Shown: positions 36,834 to 48,400 of the stretch, in pieces
How the letters are laid out: each line of letters starts with the position of its first letter
Position numbering within the stretch: position 1 is the first letter of the stretch
NCBI GenBank assembly: GCA_032158295.1
Contig: CM063250.1
Span: forward strand, 565,501-629,500
DNA: 64,000 nucleotides
Source: Pycnopodia helianthoides
Taxonomy: Eukaryota; Echinodermata; Asteroidea; Forcipulatida; Asteriidae
Reading direction: 5' to 3'
Notes under the pieces: model-generated
The model's input: the letters and a program-made list of their open reading frames with translations, nothing else
Databases searched by the model: none
Told to the model about the DNA's origin: nothing
Translations under genes and position numbers: made by a program

Positions 36834-37506
36834 AGATGCTCGTGACACTCCAAGAATAATGCCTGCTTTTCGGAAGAAAATCAACAATTCTATCAAAGTT
36901 TCTGTTCCATTCTTTTCTCATATGAAAATGGATGATTGAGCCCTCGTTTATTCAGAATCCTGGGGGAAAAACCTAAGATAAGAATTGTAAAGACACATTT
37001 ATACCTCAGATTTAGCTGTGGAACTTAGGTCACAATATTGAGCTGACATTTCTCTAGTCTTTGATGGGACAGCATAACGGTGGTACAAATGGGTTTAAGT
37101 ACATACATTTTGAAAACAAATTCACAAAACTTAATTTTTCCGAAATCTGAAACTTTCTTTTTGTGGGGATTGGAGTGTCACAGCCGGAGCATTTTCTAAC
37201 TTCTATTTTCTTCCCTTGTAAATGACGGGAAAAAGGTTTGCAAGTTCTTACAAAAATAGAAAGTTATTTAGCATTGAAACCTAAGGATAGTATTTAACGG
37301 ATATGATGATGCGATAAGAGGAACAGATTCAGGGTTCAAAGGTCAAAAAGTAATTCAGTAGACCACTGGGCTTGTAGCTCAGAACCTTTGCCAAAAATCT
37401 TTTCAAGAACCTTTCCCCCACCCCAAAAAAAGAAGTCTCTTTGTGATCATGCGATAGAAGTTTGGGTTTAAAATATCAATTATCATCAAACTACATGTAA
37501 AGCCTG

Positions 37507-37629
37507 CCCGGTTCATACTTCAAGCGAAGCGAAGTACGTGATGCAAACAGTCAGGAAGGGGCCGTTTTCAATTGTGATGCAAAGAAATTTGCTTCGCTTT
37601 CACATTTTGCATGAAGTATGAATCGGGTT
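37507..37629. mobile_element. MITE-like inverted-repeat element
   Basis: The left end CCCGGTTCATACTTCAAGCG and the right end GCATGAAGTATGAATCGGGT are inverted; GCGAAGCGAAG near the left end matches CTTCGCTTTC near the right. The element at 39177-39322 shares GGTTCATACTT and GAAGCGAA. Confidence 0.6.
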
Positions 37630-37956
37630 AACTTTTAGTAAGAAATGAAAAGTTTGGCATGTAAAGTGCTTGGTATAACTTTGATTAACATGAAAATCTA
37701 CTTCTTAACTGCAGGACTTGGCAGTATTACTGGTCCAATGCTAAAAACCCGCTGAACTCGAGCCAGCAATCCAATGGGTATCATGACACGCTGCTATGAG
37801 TGAATTCGGTTTTAAGACTTTGCAAATTTAAATTTTGTCATGCAACATGAAGCTGAAATTTGCACTTGTGTGTCTATCTATCCAATGTTAAAACAATGTA
37901 CTGTTTAATTATTATTTATCCCTGATTCAATTATAAAATCAATTAAATTGTTTGCG

Positions 37957-38070
37957 GTACCCACTTGCTGGTCTGGAGGTTAAGACATCTGCTCTAGAAT
38001 GCAGGGGGTTCTGGGTTCGAATCCCACCCAAGTAGCCTGTGGATTGTTGCCCTGTAGGACTGGGGAGAAA
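37957..38070 (+). mobile_element. tRNA-derived SINE
   Basis: A-box-like GCTGGTCTGGAGGTTAAGAC and B-box GGGTTCGAATCCCACCCAAG, followed by GCCTGTGGATTGTTGCCCTG and a short unrelated-to-tRNA body. The tRNA part has a displaced anticodon region and is not a functional tRNA. The tail resembles that of the SINE fragment at 7950-8090 on the opposite strand. Confidence 0.6.
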
Positions 38071-39176
38071 ACACTGAATATAGGTGCTTATCAAACATTG
38101 GCATAAGGCTAAATTAATTATGCTACTTTCATTATTGCATGTTTCTGGTAGCGTAACTATGGGCCATGTCACACAAGGCAATGTACAGGCAAGTTGAAAA
38201 GGCACTCAAATTTCAACGTTCATATAAATTTCTCGGGGATTGCAAGACATTAGAAAAATAACTCCTGCGTTACCAAAGTGTTCCTTTTGCATGCAGTGCA
38301 GTTGGTTGCCGCCAAGTTGCCTGTAAAAATTGCCTCATGTGACTTGGCCTTAAGGATCCCTCAAAGGTGACTTTGATCACAGTGGCTTGAAAGCCTCAGG
38401 GAAACCTGCAGGTAAGGATATTTGAACCAATACAAACATGCATGACCAATGACCATTGCAAATGGCCTTAGCATTTTATCTTCTCTCGTGGGCTCTTGAG
38501 GGTTGTCCATGATGACCATGTTAACGTAGTAATCTAGTTTTTTCAGATAGAAACAAATTGCTGTTTGAACTTTAGTTCCAGTTCTTATTATGTAACAATG
38601 CTTAAATATCCACCATGGATTGGTTGCTATGGTCACCATGGATTGGTTGCTATGGTGATGATTTAAAGGTAAAACGTGGTCTTAAAGCAGTAAACCAAAT
38701 AACGACTTTGCCTTAATTAATTTTTCTGCCCCCCCTTCCTCTTCCATTTCAGTATGTTATTTGAAAGCTATGAGATCATGAAAGATAATATTTAAAATCA
38801 TGTCTTAATGGGATAATTAAAGCCATTTATGTTTCCCCATTTAACATGTACATTCTTGACATAATAAATTTCAGTTCTATGAAGATGTGTGCTGTATGGA
38901 ATCTTTCTTGGTCTTGGTTACTAAAAAAAATGAGACCCTTTTTGAAACAGCAGTTGGCAGGCATGAAATTCTTCCTACTTTTGTCAGATTTCAATTTTGT
39001 TTTCTCTTGAAAAATTGTGGTGAAGTGGCCTGAAATGTCTGCTAAAGCATACACCGTCGGTACACGCAAGTTAACTCGTGTACACTAAGGGTCAGCTAAA
39101 GGTCATGCCTTGGTTGGTAACCAACACAATCTCAATCAGAACATAGATGTAAGCCGTTCTTTGAAACCATGGCTAA

Positions 39177-39322
39177 AGCCTGGTTCATACTTCCTTCGAA
39201 TTCGAAGCGAATATTGATGTCACAACTCTGTTTTCGCTGCGAATAATTCTTAACAGTTGAGCGAATTATTTGTTGCAAATATGTGACGTCAATATTCGCT
39301 TCGCATTCGCATTCGCAGCTGT
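39177..39322. mobile_element. inverted-repeat element (MITE-like)
   Basis: TTCGAATTCGAAGCGAATAT and TGATGTCACA on the left pair with TGTGACGTCAATATTCGCTT and CGCATTCGC on the right, around a centre with GCGAATAATT and GCGAATTATT. The whole element folds on itself. Confidence 0.6.
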
Positions 39323-40693
39323 AGACCTTTATTATGCGGCCATCATGTCTGTCAGGTTCCCCGTGGTCTGTAGTACTAACTAATATTAATTCTCATTATT
39401 CCAACAGAGACCATACCAACAATTCATATTCTCTGTGGCTATTCCTTTGTTATATAGTCAAGAAAAAGACATTCTGCAAACTATTCCAGTTTCCTTTTGA
39501 AGTTGTTTTTAGAGCTAACTTTTACTCAGGCTATCCCTTAAATCATCACATCAGTGCAGAAACATCTCAATTTTGCGAAAACGGTAAATCTCTTACAAAT
39601 GTATCTCCGCGCATACTTGTTTTGTGTGTACATCCAGGCTATTTTAAGCGAGATACATGTACAACTACATGTATTAGACAATTTCAAACTCGTGTGTAAT
39701 GTAAGTGCTGTTTTAGGAGATACCGTGTTTTTGCAGTGACGCAACACACAATGAAATAATATACTTCACTTTGAGACAACCAGTATGATTTTTTGGAAAA
39801 CATTGTTTAGACTTATGTAAGTCGACAGACTGACTGAAGACTCTGCAGTGTGCAGACCCTATTTCATTCTCCAGTCCACACTCGGCATGTAATGCTGGCC
39901 TACAAATGACCAAAACCAATGGACATTCAAGATAAACCAATATAAAGACAGCATCTGCAAAGGAGCAGAAAAAGATAGTGTTCCTTTTAAAATCTCTGGG
40001 TGGTGCCAGACAAATTTTCATTTTGGTGCTCGGTATGTGGCATGGTATACCCTCCCACCCCCCCCCCTATTGTGTCTTCATTGTGGTCTGTGAATCTCAG
40101 AATTCTTAAGAGGATTTAAGGTGGGTACTTCTGTACAAGAGGAAAGAGTGTGTGGTTTTTTTTTTGGGGGGGGGACACACCCTGTGCCACATCGAGCATG
40201 GTATAAATAACAGTTGTCAATTGTAAAAGAAGGTATCAACTCATTCCTTTCCAGTTAAATATGAAAAATAATTTATTTCGTTGACTTATAATGCCAGAAA
40301 AACAAAAACCACTAACTATTTAAACATTCTCAAAAGTAGAATAGTTAATATTTGTAAGATTTAAAGCTTTGCTTAACAATGGACTGCAATGTAGGCAAGT
40401 CCACTGTCTCTAAATTATATAGAAAACAAAAGTTGACCCACAAGGTTTTACCGTACACCAAATACCTAATGCTGACTTTCCATCAAATCAGTAAAACGTC
40501 GGCATAACTAAAATGTGATGTCTACATTAAGTAATTTATGCCGAGAAAAACACATTAAAACTTTAAGATTTAGTTCTAAGTCAAATAAAAACCCAATACA
40601 CCTGTTCACTAGTTCGTTGTGCTCTTAAGAAGGTAAGTCCACATAATTGTACCTTGCCTTAATTTCATAAAGTAATCTAAGACAATAGTTTTC

Positions 40694-41211
40694 AAAGGCA
40701 GGGTATACTTTTGGTAATTATTCTAAAAGTTAATGACCATAAAAACTTACTTTGTGAGGAGCACTGAAAAGCTCCTGATAATATAAAACATTGTGAGAAA
40801 CAACTCCCGTTGAAGTGATGTACTTTTAAAGAAAGAAGTAATTTTTATGAAGCATTTCTCAGGCATCTGAAAGCACACAATTCTATGCAACAAGGGCGTT
40901 TTTCTTTCAATGATTTCTTGCAACTTAGTTGACCAATTAAGACCAAATTTTCACAGGTTTGTTTTATGCATACATGTTGGGATACACCAAGTGAGGATGT
41001 CTATTCATCTACATATTCACTTGTTCACTTGTTTCTTGTCTTAATATAGTTAATATTACAGTGCACAATTCTTATTCACTTGTTTCTTCGTCTTCATATA
41101 GTTCACTTGATTTTTCGTCTTCATATAGCTATTATTATTACAGTGCACAATTCATGTTCACTTGTTTCTTTGTATTGATAATTACCAAAAGTATACCCTG
41201 CCTTTTTACAT
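40694..41211. mobile_element. MITE with about 27-bp terminal inverted repeats
   Basis: The left end AAAGGCAGGGTATACTTTTG continues GTAATTA, and the right end TAATTACCAAAAGTATACCC continues TGCCTTT. The interior has AAAACATTGTGAGAAAC and CACAGGTTTGTTTTATGCAT, phrases I associate with an abundant MITE family of marine deuterostome genomes (from memory). The right part carries an internal duplication (CACTTGTTTCTT...TCATATAG repeated at about 41023-41170). No transposase. Confidence 0.75.
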
Positions 41212-41964
41212 GTTTCTGCTAAACAAACCTAAGAAGGAAACTGTTGTGATTGGTACATAATATAATGGTATTTGGGCTGGTAACCTTATTCAATTAAGTA
41301 AAATTGTGCAGAGTTTAATCAAGCAAGCTTTAGTAACATAAATTGTCAAATGATAAAAATTACAGCCAATCTAAATTTTTACCCCAGAATATTTTTGCTG
41401 AAAGAGGATTTATGCTCACACACAATCAATTCATGTAGTCACGTAACTAGTTTTTTATTAACAATAATGGTTAGAACTCTCCAAATTCCTGTTCAGAATG
41501 TTGTCTGCTTTAGTGGGATCTGATACCACAGGCCCAAATAACAATGGCTTCTCAATGCATCTGTCTTACAAATCTGATCAAAGGCTAAATGTTTGGTTGG
41601 ACCCTCTCTTCAAATGGCAGTAAATAGTAATACAAGGCAATTTATTAGTACTGTAAATGAAATAATGATAAAAAAAAATTGCTTGTTTCTGCTTCCATGT
41701 GCCCTACACAAGACTGGATCCATAAGACACTTGGTGTTCACAGCATGCAAATGATTAATGGAAAACAGTTTTTAACAAAACTTACAATTACAATGTTTCG
41801 TCAAGATACAAAATAAGTATTTTCAGTGCAAAATAAGAACAAAAAAGGTAAAAGAGACATGCGATAAAAAGGTGTTTATTCTTAAAAGGGTAACAAAAAT
41901 GTAAAACATGCAACTGGCAAACAAACCATTTCATGTATTTGTGCGATATTACTTTTAAGAAACT

Positions 41965-42145
41965 CAGAGCTTAATTTCATAGAGCTGGTTAGCAGAATAT
42001 CTTGCTAAGAGAAAAATGCGCTTGTCATTATTTACAAAATATATAAATTACATATAATTTTGGCTGCTAACCTGGTGCTGCTCAGCAAGATTTTACAGTG
42101 CTTAGCAAGTTTGTGTGGTTAGCAACTCCGTGAAATTTGGCTCTG
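41965..42145. mobile_element. MITE with about 27-bp imperfect terminal inverted repeats
   Basis: The left end CAGAGCTTAATTTCATAGAG continues CTGGTTAGCA; the right end reversed reads CAGAGCCAAATTTCACGGAG then TTGCTAAC. The interior repeats GCTAA/CTTAGCAAG motifs. It lies in the 3' region of dnajc10. Confidence 0.65.
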
Positions 42146-42412
42146 TTGAGAAAGACGCTAAACTTGGGTTGCACATTATCTTCAAGATCTCTGATGTTCT
42201 TTTTATCGTTTCTAGTGAGATGGTTTCTAGGGGGTTCGATATTATAGTTGGTGAAATTAAAACCATACACTGTACGTACATGTATAGATAAGAATAACAT
42301 ACTTAGGCCTAGGCACCAGTTTCATAATAGTCTGGTTCTACATTAAGTTGGATTACCATCTCCTACCCCAATAACCATGGATTGTATTCTCTATGTACAG
42401 TTGAAGGGGAGG

Positions 42413-45400
42413 TCAAAGTTCATCCTTCGCTACTTTTTTGCTCTGTTCATGGGAAGAGAAAAGAAAATGGTATGAAATTTAATAAATCAATTGTTTTTTG
42501 TACACCACAAATGAATTAAAGAGATTGATAAAGGAATAAACTTTCTAGCACACAAAAACGATGGTTTTCCTTTTTCTACAGCACTAAACAAAGCAAAATG
42601 AAGAATACAATTTTTTGTCCAATGAGGAAATTCAATGATATTTGATGATAACAAGTACTAATTAACAAAACAAAAGAGGAAAATTACTGAAAAATGCTCA
42701 AGCTACTCCCTTTTCCTTTCTACTTACATTGTTTAATTTTTGGCGGAACCTCTGTTTGAGATATGGTACTAAAGTCCTGGGTGTTTTATCTACTTGTTCT
42801 CCGAACCAATTCTGTGAAAATAAAGAGAAAGAGCAAAGTGACATCAGCTGTAGGATGGGTAGACTCTCAATAGCAGTACACAGCACATTGCAATCTGAAG
42901 AGAACATGGAATTCTTACAGTCAATATTACACACCTCTTTTTGGGGGTTGAACAAAAAGGGTTTTTTTTAGTTTTGAAAATCCAACTTGGTTGTGCAAAA
43001 TGAACTCATATTCCACAGCATATTGGAAAAAAATGATGGCCATTACAACTTTGTGCCATATCAGTCTCTTCATTTAAAAATTTCAAAAACCTGTATTTAA
43101 TGTTTCTCTTTGATCAAGCGCCTTGAGTACCTTATTGGTAGATACGTGCCCTATATAAGACTCCGGTATTATTATTAGTAGTATATATTTTGTGATAGTA
43201 GACTATGGGACTAGAGGTGGTGGCACACATACATGTACCAAGTAAGTTCCATTGTTTACTGAATTCTGAGTATCCAGACGCTTCAGAGACAATGAATTTA
43301 TTTGCCGAGTCTGCTGCCACCTAGTGTCCTTATAAGTCACTCCTTAAAAACGACATGTACTTTTACCTGTGAAATACCATCTTTGTGGGTTCCTTTGTAT
43401 ATCCGCACTGAAGGGAAGAAATTGATGCTTGCCTGTTGACATATATTTTGGTTTTGTGTGCAGTCCACTTTTGCTACGTGCACAAAGCTACTCACATCCT
43501 ACAGATGTACAACAAAAACAAGCAAAACAAAATATTCAAAATACACCTTGAAGCCTGAAGCATAAAGAAATATTTTAACACAGTGACTATTGACAATTAA
43601 TAACATTAATTGCTGTAATAATACTTTCACACAAGGTCCTAGTGATCAGAACTACACAAGCAAACTGAAATATGTCCCCAACCCCATCCAGCATAAGCTC
43701 ATAAACCAAGTTGACACTCACTATCTAACCCCAAGGCATTGTGGGTAGTTGACCCTGAAGTCAAATAGTCTATGGTAACTTACACTCTGATGACTCTGTA
43801 AAGCACAAAAGTTTGCTCAGCAAAGACAAATCTTGCTTAGAAAGAACTGGTTACCAGCCATAAAGCCATGTAATGTACATTGCTTGAGACTGGTTCCCAG
43901 CCAGGTTTTGCTCCACAAATAAATCTGTTAAGCGATATTTTCTGTGTTATTTGGCCGTGCATGATTGATACGCCTAAACCCACACTAAGCATGGCTGGCC
44001 TGACTGTGTAACACATCCTTTGCATATGACTTTATAATCTCAAACAGCGCCCTCAATGAGGGCAAAGAAAGACCCATCATTGGCTGAGAGTTTTGAACAT
44101 CATGAACACACATGAATGTTTTCATTGTTTGACTTCAGCGATGTCGGTCTATGGCAGGGATCTATGATGAGGTCATCAATGTCTGTCTAAGAGGGAATTA
44201 CTTGAGACAAACCTACCTTTGCAACCTGTTCATACTCAGGCATGTACTGTTGGCAGGGCATACAGTGGGGCATGTAGAAATCCACAACCCACGGCTCCTT
44301 GCTGCGTAACACTTTGTCCCTAAAATTGCTCCTTGTGACAACCTCCACCGCAGATGGCAAGAAGTTAAAAGCCCAGAAGAAGATTGAAGATGCATCTCTC
44401 ATCCAACCAGTGTAATCACTGAGAGGAGAAACAGAAAAGAAAAGATACAGGAAATGTACAGCACAGGCTTGGATGAAATTAGAATTTAAGCAAATAATTA
44501 TTGGATCTCAATAGTCAAACATACAGCTGACCTGACCACCACTTTTTCATTTTTTCTTCTTCTCTACATCTACACACAAATCATGGTCCATAAATCACTT
44601 GTCCATAACGTATTGACCCAAAGCAGTTGTGATACTGACCACACTTATCTGCATACAAATCTGTCTATATAATACCATCCTCACTGTCTGGTAGGACGGA
44701 AGCACATTACTTTATGCTTGATAATTGGTCAATGCATTCACACAGTAACAAACTTGTGCCACACACACAACCTGTGCAGGTGAACAATCATACGGTGGTC
44801 AACTCGAGGGCAAATGCTATTGAAGGTAGAAGATTGAATTGAGCGGTTATGAACAATCTAAAAAAGGTGATCTAACTTACGATCTGCCTGCGTTGCCGGT
44901 CCTGCCGACAGGGAATGCTCTGATAGTAGGGTAGCTTCGGACTCCTTGCTGGTACAGAGCCCTGCGTGGCTTGTGCAGTCAATGGTACCAACATTAGCAG
45001 TGCCGTTTAACTTCTGTAAATTTACAAAAATTATGTATTACGCTTGGCGAGGGGGGGGTGTAAAAAGAGTAGATTTCATTGAGCTGCAAAGAACAGAAAA
45101 GCTTTGCTTAACAGCTACAGGTTACCAGCTACAGGTTACCAGCTTAAATGTTCATTCCAGGCTTTCACAGTGATGGGGAAAGTGTTAAGCATAGATATGA
45201 GATGTTGCTGACTCCACATTTAATTTGTTGTAGAGTGTCCAATCCTTTATCTTTAGGACTTTTGCTGGAGTGTACTTTGACTGTTGGCTGACGTTCATCT
45301 TACAGAAGCTTGTCAGAAAATGCACACAGCGATGAGTTTCCCAAACTTACCTTGGCAAGTTTTCTCCACTCAGGAAGCAACGCTTGACAGGGACCGCACC

Positions 45401-48400
45401 ACGGAGCGTAGAAATCCACCAACCACATATCGTCATGTTTGCGGTTGATAACACGATTTTGGAAGCTAGTGGGGTCAAGATCGACCACCGTTGGGTGAAG
45501 CGTGTCCTGAAAATTATATGAAAAAAGATGCTTAGTTTAAAGTCTGGCTTGTAATTTAAACAAGCAAAAGCAACTAATCAGTGTATCTGTGCAATAGACA
45601 GTGTAAGTCTTAATATGTTGTGAAGACTAACATGCTTGTGTCATATAAAGGGCACATTGCACACTAACAGCCAGGGATCTTACTCCCAAAATGGCACAGC
45701 CAAGATTCATCAGGAGATGATGACATCAGATGAATGAGGTCAACAGTAGGACAACGTTTTGAACCACCAAGTGTTCTTTTTTGAATGTAACGCAGTTGGC
45801 TGCCCTCAAGTTGCATGTGAAAACTGCCTCATATGGCAAGTCCTTAATGTAGGATGGAAACAAAATGGCAAATGTTAACGAGTCTCCATATTCATATACT
45901 TGTGAAAGTTGCACAGTTTATATGGTGTCTGGAACCTTTGAGCAAACATAAACAAATGTGTTTTTAATTAAGATATTTTGATGATATTACACTGTACATG
46001 AAAACATCACCATTTTCAATTGACTGTGCAAGTCTTGCATATATTTGAACATTGGGACCTGTTAAAGTGCACGAGTTTGTTTCCTTTAGCGTTAAAGCAA
46101 TGTATGGGCAATGTTTGAATACGCGCAAGAGTTGCACAGTCTATACTGACATGACAGATGGAAATTATACAGGAAGACTTAACCCAATATTAGATGAACA
46201 TAGTCTGGTGATATTAAAGGCCTACCTCTATGAAGTCTACAATCTCCTCTGCAGTCTTGTATCCTGTGTTTATATGTGGCTTACTATCGTTGTACATGAT
46301 GGTGGTTGGGTAGGACCTGACGTTATTTTGGTTACACAGTGGGTTATGAATGGTGCAATCCACTGTGCCAAAGTTGATGTCCGGTAGCCGAGCGGCGGCT
46401 TTGCGTAACTGTGGTAACATCTGACGGCATGGCGGGCAATGCTGTTGAGAACAAGACTACATGAATACCAAAGACAATTTTACTACAGATGTGCAACGAT
46501 AATTGCCCACAACAAAATCTGCCTTGGACAAATACTTGCATTGTGTTATGACACAAACACACACAGAAACCAAGAGAAAAGTGAGGAAATCCGGGGTTTT
46601 ATGCCTGATTCTAACCATTGATAGAGGTCTAACTTTTAAAAAGAATTACCACAGCATTCAAAATACCAAATCATTACCAACCAAACCAATATTTACATTC
46701 TTTCAATAAATATTTTCATTTCTTAGGGTTGAACTAAGAAAAATTGACTAGAATGGGAGTGAACTTGCAACCTCCGGATTTACATGCCTGCGCTTAACCA
46801 ACTGAGCCATCTTGTCCTTATGTTGGCAGTCTCCCTATTTTGTCAATATCTTTGTTCGGGTGCCAGTCATGAGCCATTCAATCTGTAACGCCATGTAGCC
46901 AGGGATCACACCCAAGTTTACAATAAAACCTTTCATATCTTGCATGAACCTACATTTATATTCTCCATTGTGAATAAAATATTCATTCGAATGATAATAA
47001 AAGACTTACTGGTGAAAAGAAATCAACAAACCACAGCTGACCGCTGTTGACAACAGGGCTTGGGAAACTGTCTGGGCCCAGCAAGTGCAAACGAGAATCA
47101 ATGCTCTGTCTAGCAAAGGCTGCAATGTCTTGGGCTAACAAACGACCTGGGATAAAATAAATTGGACACCAAAAGTTAATGAAGACTGAAATTAAGAAAT
47201 GTGATCCAGCCTCTCCTATGCTAAATGAACTTAAGAATTCAAATCAATTTTTTTTTTTAACTGTTTGCTGATTTTTTAGCTGGCAAATTGTTGAGATCTG
47301 TGAGTAAACAATCAGCATTAGCAAAATTATACCATGGCAATTAATGATCAATGAAAGTTACAACAAATAGTGAGGCATCTTTAGAAGTGTAGTTGAAAAG
47401 CAAAACCAAACTTGTCTCTGATTTTTAGGCTAACTGATCCCTTTTATACAAGAAAACCACACAAAGCTACTAGTGTATTATTAACTTAAGAAAATGTTAA
47501 CAGACCCCTTGCATATGTCACAAGCTCAGAGAGCGCCCTCACTGAGGTCAAAGGAAGACCTTGGCTGAGAGTTTTGCATGGTGTGTACACATGTACACAT
47601 TTCTGTTGTTTGACCTCAGCAATGGCGGCCTTTGTAAGGGGTCTATAGCCGAAGGTTCAGTCGAAAGTAATCATGACTTATTGCAACGTACCATGGTGAA
47701 ATTCATGGGCACCCCCTTTCCTGAACAGCGCCACCTTTGGCAGCTCTGTGCCAATGTACAACTGCTTACAAACAGTCTGGTGCTCTGTGCAGTTAAATTT
47801 CCCCACCTTCAATTTGGGACAAAAACAAGGTTAAATTAATGTTTTTCATTAATAAGTTAAATATTGTCTTACTGGAAATTCTTGTTGAAAACAGAGTTGT
47901 AGCTTCTTTTCCTTAGTTTTACATAATGTCAAATATGAGCACATGCTAAGGGCAGGGGTGTTTACTGCTGTATGAAATTTGTAGGTGACATCAACCAACG
48001 TTCAACTAACATTCAACCAACGTTCAACAAATGTTCAACCAATGTTCAACCAACATTCAACCAACTCATCCAACATTCAACCAACATTCAACCAGCGTTT
48101 GACCAACATTCAACCAATGTTCAACCAACATTCAAAGGGCATGAAAGGTGTGTCTAGGGGAACAAACAACTATACCGACATTGAGGAAGGGGATGGGGCC
48201 AGTTTACCGTCAAGTGTTTGAGGAGGTAAGGAAGTTTGCGAAGTTCAATCACATGATCCTCTTTCCCACTCATGAAGTACACTAGCATTGCCTCATCAGT
48301 CTTACCGTCCTTCAAATCATCATGGCCCATCTGAAACCAAAACAGTAAACAATTTTCAACCAGGAATCACTTAATAACTAACAACAAAACGAGATGGAAG

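Larger units (their letters stand above)
36834..42412. other. convergent intergenic region between zc3h15 and dnajc10
   Basis: The two genes converge here, so this holds both 3' UTRs. No further coding exons are seen. It is dominated by repeats: inverted-repeat elements at 37507-37629, 39177-39322, 40694-41211 and 41965-42145, and a tRNA-derived SINE at 37957-38070. Possible dnajc10 polyadenylation signals (AATAAA on the minus strand, TTTATT on the plus) are at 41641-41646 and 40272-40277. Confidence 0.45.
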
